Source: Litorimonas sp964511495
GTDB lineage: Bacteria > Pseudomonadota > Alphaproteobacteria > Caulobacterales > Maricaulaceae
DNA: 64,000 bases
NCBI GenBank assembly: GCA_964511495.1
Contig: CAZEFT010000015.1
Location: forward strand, 1-64,000
Reading direction: 5' to 3'
The notes beneath the pieces were generated by a model, which was not told where the DNA came from, searched no databases, and saw nothing but the letters and a program-made list of their open reading frames with translations. Position 1 is the stretch's first letter; each line of letters opens with the position of its first letter. Below are positions 1-8,697 of this stretch, piece by piece. The translations under genes were made by a program, and so were the position numbers.

Positions 1-76
1 TTCTCACAAGAGACTGAATTCATTGAAGCATTCAAATCGCTAAGTGCGGATCATTATTTTCTGACACTCATTGTCA

Positions 77-114
77 ATAAAAAAGCGGGAAAGATAATGT
101 GTCTTTCCCGCTTT
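77..114 (-). terminator. Rho-independent terminator of mdh
   Basis: A perfect 13-bp stem (82-94 with 102-114) closes a 7-base loop. Read on the minus strand it is followed by a T-run (complement of 77-86). It lies about 50 bp past the mdh stop codon. Bases 1-76 upstream hold no gene I can support. Confidence 0.85.
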
Positions 115-163
115 CCAAATTTGATCTTTGAAGTTGATAATTAAATCAGCCTCAGTCTGAGCA

Positions 164-1132
164 TTAGTCTTTTAATTCAGGTTCCATTTCCTGACAGTCA
201 GCGATGATTTTTTCAACAGCCGCGACGGAGTTCATGAACATTTCACGCTCATCTTGTTTCAGACGAATATTCATAACTTTTTCAACACCGCGCGCGCCGA
301 TCATGGCGGGGGCGCCGACATAAAGACCACGAACGCCAGCAATCTGACCGGACAAACGCACAGCACAAGGCAAGATACGTTTCTTGTCGCGCAGATAAGA
401 TTTTGCCATTTCAATGGCAGATTCCGCTGGCGCATAAAAGGCCGAACCATTGCCCAAAAGTCCGACAATTTCGCCGCCCCCTTTACGGGTGCGCTCAACA
501 ATGGCGTCCACACGTTCTTGCGTCGTCCATTTCATTTTGATGAGATCGGGCAAAGGAACGCCATTGACCGTAGAGTAACGCACCAGAGGGACCATCGTGT
601 CACCGTGACCGCCAAGAACGGAGGCGTGAACATCTTCTACCGAACATTTGAATTCATCAGCGAGGAAATAACGGAAACGCGCACTGTCCAATACGCCCGC
701 CATACCGACCACTTTACGTGGCTGTAATCCTGAGAATTTCTGGAGCGCCCAAACCATGGCGTCGAGCGGATTTGTGATACAGATAACAAAGGCTTTGGGA
801 GCGTATTGTTTAATCCCTTCGGCCACTTGTTTGATCACGCCGAGATTTTTACCAATAAGCTCAGAACGGTCCATGCCGGGCTTGCGCGGGAAACCCGCCG
901 TGATGATGCAGACATCTGCACCCGCAATATCGGCATAATCATTTGTGCCTTTGAGTGAAGAATCCTTGCCGAAAACCGGTGTGGCCTCGCTCAGATCAAG
1001 GGCTTTCCCTTTGGCTGTCCCTTCGAAAATATCAAACAGGACAACATCGCCGAGTTCTTCCCGAGCAGCAATGTGAGCCAGAGTTCCGCCGATCATACCG
1101 GCGCCGATGAGGGCGATTTTTGCACGTGCCAT
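164..1132 (-). CDS. mdh: Malate dehydrogenase (NAD-dependent)
   Basis: This enzyme oxidises malate to oxaloacetate with NAD+ in the TCA cycle, in the cytoplasm. The protein starts MARAKIALIGAGMIGG, a Rossmann GxGxxG nucleotide-binding loop. It has the NPLD stretch and the GGHGDTMVPL motif carrying the catalytic histidine typical of the lactate-dehydrogenase-like bacterial malate dehydrogenases. The start at 1132 is preferred because a GGAG ribosome site sits 7 bases upstream and gives 322 residues, the usual length. An upstream in-frame start at 1201 would add 23 residues with no family counterpart. It is the last gene of a minus-strand run after zapE and the GH5 gene, and ends in a strong terminator. 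zapE next to mdh is common in alphaproteobacteria. Confidence 0.97.
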   Translation of the reverse strand: MARAKIALIGAGMIGGTLAHIAAREELGDVVLFDIFEGTAKGKALDLSEATPVFGKDSSLKGTNDYADIAGADVCIITAGFPRKPGMDRSELIGKNLGVIKQVAEGIKQYAPKAFVICITNPLDAMVWALQKFSGLQPRKVVGMAGVLDSARFRYFLADEFKCSVEDVHASVLGGHGDTMVPLVRYSTVNGVPLPDLIKMKWTTQERVDAIVERTRKGGGEIVGLLGNGSAFYAPAESAIEMAKSYLRDKKRILPCAVRLSGQIAGVRGLYVGAPAMIGARGVEKVMNIRLKQDEREMFMNSVAAVEKIIADCQEMEPELKD

Positions 1133-1251
1133 TGAATATCTCCGTAAGGGCAGTTTATTTGCCCGTGCTTTAGCGGGGCAAGCAAAAGGATGCAATGGCA
1201 AGAACTGTTGCTCTGACCTTCAATATAGCAGGCCTGTCACATATGACGGGC

Positions 1252-2850
1252 TTATTCGGGAAGGCTGGCCTGCGGGACATTCTGCCCGAGATTCATGACC
1301 AGAATCGGCCCGACACGCAAAGTTTGGGCGGCACCTGCGACCTGCAAAGTATAGCCTAATTCATCCGCCCTGTAATTTCGGTCAGCCTGTACGGTGACAT
1401 AATATTGTTTCCATTCACGGCCAAAGGTCTCGGGTGTTGTTTTTAGCGCGCTATAGGGTTCGTCTGCCAATTGCAAACCGACAGAGGCGATCTGTCCGGG
1501 GCCCCTCACGGCTTTGGCCCAATAGGACATTAATAGGGTATCCCCTTTTTTGATGGGTGTAATCAGCGTCCCTGTCAAAGCACTGTCCCAAGGGTTAACG
1601 CCCTTTTGGGTGCGGACTTCCAGAGCTTTGCCATCAGGAACGCCATTATCTTTCACAGGAGTGAAGGAGGCCGGGCCGTAATATTGAAGGTCCTCGATAA
1701 AGGGCGACGTCATGAGTTGCCCTTTCCGTCCCAAAGCCTTTTGCATATTGACGAAAACATTATCCAGTGATTGCCCTTTATAGGACGGAGCGGCGTAAGC
1801 GTGCGAAGCGGCAGCGCTGTTTTGGGAGCCATTGTGAACCGGGGCTTTATTATAAACTGAAGCTTTCGGACCCAAGCCGAGAGCGCCTAATTTTTCATAA
1901 TCCCATTGCTTTGTGTCTTGATCATAGAAAGGAAATGTCGCCGTAAAACTCCAAGCGCACCAGCTTAAGCCAGCGGCTTCAAAGGCTTTACGCGTTTCCG
2001 CCGTATACCGCACGACATCTTCATAAGGGGCTTTTTGATACGCACCGATTTCTCCCAAAAAGAGCGGGAAGCCGAGTTGCTTCTGAGCCTTTTTTACATA
2101 GGCCGCCGCCTCTTTTAATTGCCTGTGATCGGCGGCACTGCCCCATCGCACCGTGCCGCTATTTTCCAGATCGGTCCAACTTGCTTTTTGATGGGTAAAT
2201 TCAAACGGGTCATAATAATGGAAAGTATAGACTTGATTGGGGTCTTTAATGGCCGGAATACTCGGCAGGCTGTTAATGCCTGACCAATTTTCACCGCCGA
2301 GAATAAGAATGCGCGTCGGGTTGCTTTCTCGAATTTTCTTGAACCCGGCCGTCAAAACGCGGCGCATGACATCGCCCGATAATTTGCCGTTCGGCTCGTT
2401 CAAGACTTCGAAATAAACACTGTCGGGAAGAGACGCATAATGCGGGGCAATCTGACCCCAAAGTGCGATGAATTTTGCAAAATTGGCGTCGGGGTCTTCG
2501 TTCAATTCTTCAAAGTGGTGGACATTAATAATGACCTGAAGACCTTGCGAGAGAGCCTGATTGACGACCGTATCAACACGGCGGAAAAATCGAGGGTCAA
2601 TCCGGTAATCCGGCCCGCCGCCTGTATGGGCACTCCAGCGGATCGGGATGCGCACCGTATCAAATCCGGCGGCTTTAATCGCACGGAACGAGTCGGCCTT
2701 AATGACATGGCCCCATTCTCCTTCTTTGGGAGCATCAAGCGCATTGCCCATATTCATACAGCGTTGCGTTTTGAATGTATCAGCCTGTGCCGTGACACCG
2801 CCGCTCATCAAAGTCGCAACAACGGAACTCGCCAAAAGAAAGCGTTTCAT
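1252..2850 (-). CDS. Secreted glycoside hydrolase family 5 (cellulase-like) with C-terminal carbohydrate-binding-like domain
   Basis: This is a probable endo-beta-glycanase exported by Sec. A signal peptide (about residues 1-25, ending AQA) precedes a GH5 (beta/alpha)8 domain to about residue 330. The general acid/base Glu lies in LNEPNGK (about residue 152) and the nucleophile Glu in FLGEIGAY (about residue 267). A short linker leads to a C-terminal beta-rich domain of about 170 residues that resembles carbohydrate-binding or galactose-binding-like modules. Two starts are possible, 2856 and 2850; an AGG site 7 bases upstream favours 2850. The gene sits between zapE (75-bp gap) and mdh (119-bp gap). 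The substrate (cellulose, beta-glucan, mannan or other) cannot be told from the motifs alone. Confidence 0.88.
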   Translation of the reverse strand: MKRFLLASSVVATLMSGGVTAQADTFKTQRCMNMGNALDAPKEGEWGHVIKADSFRAIKAAGFDTVRIPIRWSAHTGGGPDYRIDPRFFRRVDTVVNQALSQGLQVIINVHHFEELNEDPDANFAKFIALWGQIAPHYASLPDSVYFEVLNEPNGKLSGDVMRRVLTAGFKKIRESNPTRILILGGENWSGINSLPSIPAIKDPNQVYTFHYYDPFEFTHQKASWTDLENSGTVRWGSAADHRQLKEAAAYVKKAQKQLGFPLFLGEIGAYQKAPYEDVVRYTAETRKAFEAAGLSWCAWSFTATFPFYDQDTKQWDYEKLGALGLGPKASVYNKAPVHNGSQNSAAASHAYAAPSYKGQSLDNVFVNMQKALGRKGQLMTSPFIEDLQYYGPASFTPVKDNGVPDGKALEVRTQKGVNPWDSALTGTLITPIKKGDTLLMSYWAKAVRGPGQIASVGLQLADEPYSALKTTPETFGREWKQYYVTVQADRNYRADELGYTLQVAGAAQTLRVGPILVMNLGQNVPQASLPE

Positions 2851-2925
2851 AGACATACCTATCGGGTTTTATTTTGACCAATGTGGCAAAAAATGACAAC
2901 GCTGTCAAAATAGCAAGTGTGAGCT

Positions 2926-4056
2926 CTAAATTGTCGCATTCACAGAGAGGCTGCGCCGTTCAGCAAGGTAATCATGACTGCGCATTTCCATTAATCGACT
3001 GACCGTTCTTTCAAATTCGAAACTGCCGTCGCCTTTGGGGTAGAGATTTTCGGGCGCAACCGCGGCGCTCATAATCAATTTGGTTCGCGTTTCATAAAGC
3101 GCATCAATCAGCGTCACGAAGCGTTTGGCCGCATTGCGACTGTCAGGGCCCATTTGTGGCACATTTTCAAGTATCAGCGTTTGAAAGGCATGAGCCAAAC
3201 GTAAATAATCCGCCGCGCCGAGATTATTGTCGCAAAGACGGGCAAAGCCCGCCCGCGCCGTCCCTGCCGCCGTTCGGCGCAAAATCAATTCTCGCCCTTG
3301 GACGCTTAACACGGTCTCACGCGGTGTCGCGCCGCCGATGAGCCTTTGCCACGCCGCTTCAATACCCGCTTCGGCCTCGGCATTGAGGGGGGTGTAGTAG
3401 ACGGGGGCGGCTTCTAATTGGCGGAGGCGGTGATCTGTTTTTCCGGCAAATTCATGGATCAATAAAAATTCCGGCATGCGGTCGATAAAGGGTTCGAATA
3501 AGGCACGGTTTAGTCCGTTTTTATAAAGGTCTTCGGGCGCGCGATTGGATGTTGCAACAACAATCACCCCTTCTGCCCACAACCCTTCAAACAGGCGGGA
3601 GAGGATCATGGCATCGGTAATGTCCGTGACGTGAAACTCGTCGAAACATAATAGTTCCGCCGTTTTGGCAATGTCTTTGGCCACGGGGCCAATTGGGTCG
3701 CCGTCATTGTCTTTGGACTGTCGACGGGCATTAATCCGCGCATGAACATCCAACATAAAGGCGTGAAAATGAACGCGTTGTTTGGCGCTGACAGGGGCCA
3801 ATTCGAAGAACCAATCCATTAACATGGACTTTCCCCGTCCGACACCGCCCCAAAGATAAAGTCCTTTCGGCGGAACGCCTCCCCTACCGAGGAGGCGTCC
3901 TACAAAGCCAATAGGAGACCGGTTTTCCAAACGCTCTAGTAAATCATCGAGCGCGTCGGCCGCCGATAATTGGGCTTCGTCACGATGGAGATCACCCGCA
4001 GCGATGCATCCGTCTAGCTTAGCTCGGACTCCGGATGACCTCGATGTGTTGTTCAT
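2926..4056 (-). CDS. zapE: ZapE/AFG1-family ATPase
   Basis: A P-loop ATPase of the AFG1/ZapE family, linked in other bacteria to Z-ring constriction and in mitochondria to respiratory-complex quality control. The Walker A loop is GGVGRGKS (residues 70-77) and the Walker B region is LLCFDEFHVTD. The length of 376 residues from 4056 fits the family; the longer in-frame start at 4131 would add 25 residues that overlap a small upstream reading frame. The ATG lies two bases after the stop of that 36-codon frame (4059-4169), so translational coupling is likely; no clear ribosome site of its own is visible. The GH5 gene and mdh follow on the same strand. Confidence 0.92.
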   Translation of the reverse strand: MNNTSRSSGVRAKLDGCIAAGDLHRDEAQLSAADALDDLLERLENRSPIGFVGRLLGRGGVPPKGLYLWGGVGRGKSMLMDWFFELAPVSAKQRVHFHAFMLDVHARINARRQSKDNDGDPIGPVAKDIAKTAELLCFDEFHVTDITDAMILSRLFEGLWAEGVIVVATSNRAPEDLYKNGLNRALFEPFIDRMPEFLLIHEFAGKTDHRLRQLEAAPVYYTPLNAEAEAGIEAAWQRLIGGATPRETVLSVQGRELILRRTAAGTARAGFARLCDNNLGAADYLRLAHAFQTLILENVPQMGPDSRNAAKRFVTLIDALYETRTKLIMSAAVAPENLYPKGDGSFEFERTVSRLMEMRSHDYLAERRSLSVNATI

Positions 4057-4058
4057 GC

Positions 4059-4169
4059 TCAAAATCGTCCGCTCATGCGTAATGTGAACAGAACCACCGC
4101 CAAGGCCAATAGGCCAAAGGATAACCCACATAACGCATAAAAGAGCGGTTTGTTTTTAATCGGAGCCAT
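4059..4169 (-). CDS. Possible 36-residue single-span membrane peptide upstream of zapE
   Basis: An uninterrupted ATG-to-TGA frame encodes 36 residues: a basic N-terminus (MAPIKNKP), about 22 hydrophobic residues, and the tail LRMSGRF. Its stop codon is two bases before the zapE ATG, the arrangement expected of a translationally coupled leader gene. The frame stays open upstream to about 4230 but offers no other good start. There is no strong Shine-Dalgarno sequence, which lowers confidence. The hydrophobic stretch loosely resembles the membrane anchor of CcmE, but nothing of the haem-binding part follows. I do not recognise it as a known family; topology would be N-in by the positive-inside rule. 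Confidence 0.45.
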   Translation of the reverse strand: MAPIKNKPLFYALCGLSFGLLALAVVLFTLRMSGRF

Positions 4170-4360
4170 GAAAGCGTCTTGGCGTAAGCCGCGTAAAAGC
4201 TCAAGCCTGTAAGCGATATCGCGCGATGTTCAGGCCATAATTCAACGCGTGATTCTCGCTTAAATTTTTGTTAAGGTTACATTCAGGAACAACGCGGGAA
4301 AACCACGCTGTAAAATTGTGCCCGGTTTTCGGGTAACAGGATCTATGGAGGGATAGAATT

Positions 4361-5590
4361 ATGGATCAACTTAACGCTATGTTTGAGAACATGCCGCTTG
4401 GAAATTATGTGGCGGCCGGAGTAATCCTGCTCGTCGGTATTATCGCAGCCTATATTTTGAAGAGCCTTATCGCAGGTGGCATTAATCGCACGAAATTTGG
4501 CAAAAATGCTCAAACGACCGGAGGCAACATCGGCAATTCGATCGGCAAAGCCATTTTTTGGCTCGCTATACTTTATACGCTTTACCTCGCACTTTCCCGT
4601 TTGAGTATGGGAGCCTATTTGGAGCCAGTGGAAACATTGTTCCGCAATATCGCCTTGATCATACCAAAGCTTATTGGTTTCGGTTTCACACTGTTCATTG
4701 GCTATATTATTGCAAAAGTTGCTAAAAACGCGACCCAATCAACTTTGGAAGCGGCTCAAGTCGACAACCTTATGTCCAGATCGGGCCTCGCCTCAGCATC
4801 AGGCTCCACAGGTTCGCTTGCAAAGGCTTTGGGAACATTGATTTTCGTCTTGATAATCGTACCTGTAATCGTAGCGGCTCTTGGCATCTTGGAATTCGAA
4901 GAAGTATCAGGTCCGTTGTCCAGCATGTTGGATGGCTTTTATACTTACATTCCTCAAATCGTCGCCGCATCTTTGGTCTTAGCTGCCTCAATCTTCATTG
5001 GTAAGTTTGTCTCAAACTTCCTTCAAAGCTTCTTGCCAAGTCTGGGTTTCGACAACTCCGTCAATCAAGTTATGATGCTTGACGATGGTGAAGGTCTCAA
5101 AACATCTCCATCCAAGACAGCAGGTTATTTGGCATTTTTGATTATTCTTGTAATCGGTGTCTCTGCTGCTGTTAATATCCTTGGAAATGATAGTCTGACC
5201 AACGCCTTCGGTGCAGTTCAACAGTTTGGTGGTGAATTACTTCAAGCGGCAATCCTGATTGTTATTGGTGTTTTCTTAGCCAATTTCATCAGCCGCTTTA
5301 TGGCGTCAATTATCAGCCCGAAAGTTGCAGCCCTTGTGAAATATGTTTTCATGCTGATTTTTATCTTCTTAGGCTTATCAAGCTTAGACCCTAATGGTGA
5401 CATCATTCCAATGGCTTTTGGAGCACTCGTCATTGGTTCAGCCGTCGCAGGCGCTATCGCTTTTGGTGTTGGCGGGAGAGACTGGGCTGCAAAAGTGTTA
5501 AATAACGCTTTTCCTCCCTCAAAGATTAAGCCTATCGGACAAACAGAAACAGCAAAAAAAGCGCCCGCTAGAAAAGCAACACGCAAATAA
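4361..5590 (+). CDS. Mechanosensitive-channel-like membrane protein (conserved TM-helix family)
   Basis: A 409-residue inner-membrane protein with about eight hydrophobic segments in repeated pairs. The repeats resemble the conserved TM-helix repeat (Pfam TM_helix) found in proteins annotated as small-conductance mechanosensitive channels. Unlike canonical MscS it lacks a recognisable cytoplasmic beta-domain; the protein ends in a basic Lys/Ala tail. The start at 4361 is supported by a GGAGG site 9 bases upstream. It is a single-gene unit with its own terminator at 5614. A role in osmotic response is a family-level inference; the ion-conduction function is not evident in the sequence. Confidence 0.8.
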   Translation: MDQLNAMFENMPLGNYVAAGVILLVGIIAAYILKSLIAGGINRTKFGKNAQTTGGNIGNSIGKAIFWLAILYTLYLALSRLSMGAYLEPVETLFRNIALIIPKLIGFGFTLFIGYIIAKVAKNATQSTLEAAQVDNLMSRSGLASASGSTGSLAKALGTLIFVLIIVPVIVAALGILEFEEVSGPLSSMLDGFYTYIPQIVAASLVLAASIFIGKFVSNFLQSFLPSLGFDNSVNQVMMLDDGEGLKTSPSKTAGYLAFLIILVIGVSAAVNILGNDSLTNAFGAVQQFGGELLQAAILIVIGVFLANFISRFMASIISPKVAALVKYVFMLIFIFLGLSSLDPNGDIIPMAFGALVIGSAVAGAIAFGVGGRDWAAKVLNNAFPPSKIKPIGQTETAKKAPARKATRK

Positions 5591-5613
5591 GCTGATGTCT
5601 GAATAACATTCCG

Positions 5614-5645
5614 AAAAAGCCGCTCAATTGGGCGGCTTTTTTATT
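5614..5645 (+). terminator. Rho-independent terminator
   Basis: The 10-bp arms AAAAAGCCGC and GCGGCTTTTT (5614-5623 and 5632-5641) close an 8-base loop, followed by a T-run. It ends the channel-like gene. The A-rich left arm means it could also act on the opposite strand for the gene ending at 5731. Confidence 0.85.
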
Positions 5646-5730
5646 GGGCTTGTGTCAAAAGTTTTGTGAAATCAAAAGCCCAGAAGAGCTTCATAGAAAA
5701 GAGGCTCATTGAAAAATGGGGTTGTAAAAC

Positions 5731-6294
5731 TCAGTCCGCTTTTCGTTTATAATCGATCACCCATTGATCGGCCCATTCGGCGTCTTTTGTCGCTTTGCCT
5801 TGCCACCGCCATGTCAAACTCTCGGCTTTGATATTTTCAAATACCATACGCGAAAACGGGCCTTCATCATTGTAACGTTCTGTCTCCAAGATAAAGCGTC
5901 CATCCGCCTGAAGGCCGCCCGTCAGCGGAATATATCCTCCTTGATTATCCACCCATGTTTGACGCCATAATTTATGCCGTTTGGAATAAGTCGACACACT
6001 CATCCCGACCAGAGTGTTGCCGGGTGCGCCGTTAAAATTTTCTGTCACAACGCAATCACCAAACCCTGTTTTTGTGATGGTGTTAGAGCCTGTGACTTTT
6101 GATCCGTCAGGGTTCGTCCATGTCAAAACCCAATCCCCCAACCAAAAGTCCATTTGGGCAAAGGCCTCCTCTTGGCAAGCTTGAGTCGGCGCTGTTTGCG
6201 CCATTACCGAAACAGGAGAAAACAACAGGGCCGCACCGGCACAGGCTGAAAACAAGAGTGTCTTATTCAATCTTATGGATAAAATCTTTCTCAT
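5731..6294 (-). CDS. Secreted DUF1579-like hypothetical protein
   Basis: A 187-residue exported protein. The signal peptide runs to about residue 32 (ending VMAQ). The mature part starts with an MDFWLGDWVLTW motif and continues as alternating beta-strand sequence with conserved Trp residues (RQTWVDNQGGYIPLTGG). That pattern is typical of DUF1579-like, lipocalin-type small secreted proteins. No catalytic residues are evident and the ligand is unknown. It is divergent from the acyltransferase gene starting at 6348, with only 53 bp between them, so the two promoters must overlap. Confidence 0.75.
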   Translation of the reverse strand: MRKILSIRLNKTLLFSACAGAALLFSPVSVMAQTAPTQACQEEAFAQMDFWLGDWVLTWTNPDGSKVTGSNTITKTGFGDCVVTENFNGAPGNTLVGMSVSTYSKRHKLWRQTWVDNQGGYIPLTGGLQADGRFILETERYNDEGPFSRMVFENIKAESLTWRWQGKATKDAEWADQWVIDYKRKAD

Positions 6295-6347
6295 CGCACG
6301 CCCCTTTTCTCTTTTTGTTTTGGCTTGGGCTTCTTTATAAGCCTTTT

Positions 6348-7148
6348 ATGCATATTGTCGAAGAGCTGATAAAAGAGCGCGCGCCTAAGCTTGTCAGTCG
6401 TCCGCGACTTTTTAAAACCGTGCGTCCTGCCCTGTATCGTATGCTCGCCTATGATGCGGCTGTCTTTTTGGCCGATTCCATTAAATCCCTGTCCGGCCAT
6501 CAGGCCTTTAAACGGGTTTCTGATCATATCAGCCCGCGTACCGCTGTTCAGGGGCTAAATAACCTCCCACGAAAAGGGCGCTGTATTATTATTGCCAACC
6601 ACCCGACAGGTTTGGCGGATGGACTGGCCGTTTTTCAAGCCATTCGCGACCGACGACCCAATCATTGCTATTTGGCCAATGCAGATGCTTTGCGTGTTAT
6701 TCCGAATGGCGAGGATATCATCATTCCCGTCGAGTGGGTGCAGGACAAAAGAAACCACGCCAAGACGCGCCAAACCTTGATCGCCATGAAACAAGCCCTC
6801 GAAGAGGAACGCTGTATCGTCATTTTCCCGAGCGGGCGCTTGGCACAACTTTCTTGGCGCGGACTTCAGGATAAGGCTTGGGAGAGTTCCGCCGCTATGG
6901 TGGCGCGTAAATATAATGCGCCGATTATTCCCCTGAACATCAAAGCCCGCAACTCAACGCTTTACTACCTCTTTTCCAAACTCAATGCGGAGTTACGCGA
7001 CATCACCTTGTTCCATGAATTATTGAACAAAAAGGGTAAGACTTTTCGACTGACCTTTGGTGAAATGATACACCCCGAAACATTGTCCAAAAATGCGGAT
7101 GAAGCGACAGCCCATGTCAGAAGCGTTGTTGAAAGCCTCGAACGTTAA
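6348..7148 (+). CDS. Lysophospholipid acyltransferase (PlsC-like) family protein
   Basis: A 1-acylglycerol-phosphate acyltransferase superfamily member of 266 residues. The catalytic motif is NHPTGLADG (His85, Asp91), the His-X5-Asp variant seen in haemolysin/OlsA-type acyltransferases. A downstream FPSGR motif (VIFPSGRLA) binds the glycerol-phosphate-type acceptor. The frame is open far upstream (to about 6099), but that part overlaps the divergent gene and encodes low-quality sequence, so the ATG at 6348 is preferred. No strong ribosome site is visible, so the start is uncertain. It may act in phospholipid or ornithine-lipid synthesis; no olsB homologue is nearby. Confidence 0.8.
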   Translation: MHIVEELIKERAPKLVSRPRLFKTVRPALYRMLAYDAAVFLADSIKSLSGHQAFKRVSDHISPRTAVQGLNNLPRKGRCIIIANHPTGLADGLAVFQAIRDRRPNHCYLANADALRVIPNGEDIIIPVEWVQDKRNHAKTRQTLIAMKQALEEERCIVIFPSGRLAQLSWRGLQDKAWESSAAMVARKYNAPIIPLNIKARNSTLYYLFSKLNAELRDITLFHELLNKKGKTFRLTFGEMIHPETLSKNADEATAHVRSVVESLER

Positions 7149-7293
7149 TCCTCTGTGATAAAACTTCGCTAAACCTTTATTGGTGTGTTTTCATTTTAAC
7201 ACTAGTTTAACCCTGATTTAAGCATTTACCCGTAATTTCCGAACGCTCGCGACCCTAAAATTTTGACATTGTTTCGTTTGGAAAGAATTTATC

Positions 7294-8169
7294 GTGATAT
7301 TGCGTCTTTGTTTGCTCCTCAGCACGACCTCTCTATTAGTCGGTTGTAACTCTTTCGGTGTCGGCAGTCCTGACCAAGGGCGTCTTTTAGCAACAGCCGG
7401 CGTCAGTCAGGTCGAAGGGGCCGGCGGTGCGGGCCTCTCTAATTGGGCCACGATTACTGGTTATGGGACAGATTTATCTTGGGGCGGCAATGCCCATTAT
7501 ACACAGGTCAATCTGGATGATTTTCAATTGCGATCCGGCGGCGTGGCTGTTGGTTTAGGAAATCGTATGGAATTATCCTTTGCCCGACAAGATTTTGACT
7601 TAGGCGATACGGGGCCAAAGCTCGGTTTGCGGGACGGTTATACATTTTCCCAAGACATTGTCGGCGCAAAAGTCCGTCTCACAGGTGACGCAGTTTATGA
7701 CCAAGACACGCTCATGCCGCAAATCTCCATCGGCGCTCAATATAAGAAAAATAAAAATAGTAACCTCATCAGCGCTTTGGGCGCACAGAGCGATGAGGGC
7801 GTCGATTTTTATATTACGGGCACGAAACTCTTTCTGGACAAAAGCCTTTTATTAAGCGGCAGCGCTCGGGCTACGAAAGCCAATCAATTAGGTCTGTTGG
7901 GTTTTGGTGGAGATAGGAGCAATGATTATCAAGTCGAATTTGAAGGCTCTGCCGTTTATCTGATCAATAAAAAATTAGCCGCAGGGGTCGATTACCGTAC
8001 TAAACCCAATAATTTGTCCTTCGCAGAAGAAGGCGACGCCAAAGCGGCTTATCTCGCCTATTTCATTAATAAAAATGTGTCCGTCACCGGCGCCTATGTT
8101 GATATGGGCGACATCGCCCTACAGGGGCGGCAAAAAGGCGTTTACGGTTCACTTCAGCTAGGTTTTTAA
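7294..8169 (+). CDS. DUF3034 family lipoprotein
   Basis: This 291-residue protein matches my recollection of the DUF3034 family closely: GRLLATAGVSQVEGAGGAGL, FSQDIVGAKVRLTGDAVYDQ, LLSGSARATKANQLGLLGFGG and a C-terminal YGSLQLGF. The N-terminus carries a lipobox (LLVGC, Cys about residue 18), so it is probably a lipoprotein. The alternating beta pattern and terminal aromatic residue suggest an outer-membrane beta-barrel-like fold. The start is a GTG, preceded by a GGAAAG site. It is first of a co-directional cluster with an exported truncated haemoglobin (4-bp gap), a sensor kinase and a cupredoxin. The function of the family is unknown. Confidence 0.85.
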   Translation: MILRLCLLLSTTSLLVGCNSFGVGSPDQGRLLATAGVSQVEGAGGAGLSNWATITGYGTDLSWGGNAHYTQVNLDDFQLRSGGVAVGLGNRMELSFARQDFDLGDTGPKLGLRDGYTFSQDIVGAKVRLTGDAVYDQDTLMPQISIGAQYKKNKNSNLISALGAQSDEGVDFYITGTKLFLDKSLLLSGSARATKANQLGLLGFGGDRSNDYQVEFEGSAVYLINKKLAAGVDYRTKPNNLSFAEEGDAKAAYLAYFINKNVSVTGAYVDMGDIALQGRQKGVYGSLQLGF

Positions 8170-8173
8170 AAAA

Positions 8174-8629
8174 ATGAAAACACTGTTCAAAACAACCACG
8201 CTCGCCTTGGCGCTCGGCCTTAGCCCACTCACGGCCCAAGCCGGCGAGAAAGACGCTTTATATCAACAATTAGGCGGTACAGCGGGCATTACGGAAATTG
8301 TCTCTGATCTTTTCGATTATATTGATAAAAATCCGCGTATCGCGCCTATGTTCGAAAATTCCAACAAAGACCGGATTGAAAAACTTTTGGTGGAACAAAT
8401 TTGTGACTTAAGTGGTGGTCCCTGCACCTATAGCGGCATGGATATGAAACGTTCCCATACAGGGCTTGGCATTACCAATATGCACTTCAATGCCATGGTC
8501 GAAGATCTGCAAAAGGCAATGGATGATAATAAGGTTCCGTTCCGCACACAGAACAAGCTTTTAGCGATTTTAGCCCCGATGCTAAAAGACATGAAGGAAG
8601 ACCCGCTCCCCCCTGAGTCGGATTCTTAA
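8174..8629 (+). CDS. Exported group 1 truncated haemoglobin
   Basis: A 151-residue protein with a Sec signal peptide (cleavage about residue 23, AQA) followed by a truncated globin domain: YQQLGGTAGITEIV, the Phe/Tyr-rich B/C helices, and a putative proximal histidine in NMHFNAMVEDL (His104, with His95 nearby). Two cysteines (CDLSGGPC) lie in the E/F region; they could form a disulfide in the periplasm. Truncated globins bind O2, NO or CO through haem. Export is unusual, since most act in the cytoplasm. The gene follows the DUF3034 gene by 4 bp and precedes the sensor kinase by 68 bp. Confidence 0.9.
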   Translation: MKTLFKTTTLALALGLSPLTAQAGEKDALYQQLGGTAGITEIVSDLFDYIDKNPRIAPMFENSNKDRIEKLLVEQICDLSGGPCTYSGMDMKRSHTGLGITNMHFNAMVEDLQKAMDDNKVPFRTQNKLLAILAPMLKDMKEDPLPPESDS

Positions 8630-8697
8630 AAATGTCTTCTGACCGGAAAGATCATCACCCCCGCATCATTGCGGCAAAATTGATGTAAGGTCAGCCT

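Noticed and set aside
254..727. Plus-strand 157-codon frame inside mdh
   Set aside because: It is antisense to a well-supported conserved gene, with no family resemblance.
4059..4169. Idea that the small frame is a truncated ccmE
   Set aside because: Only the membrane span is loosely similar; none of the haem-binding region follows, and no ccm genes are near.
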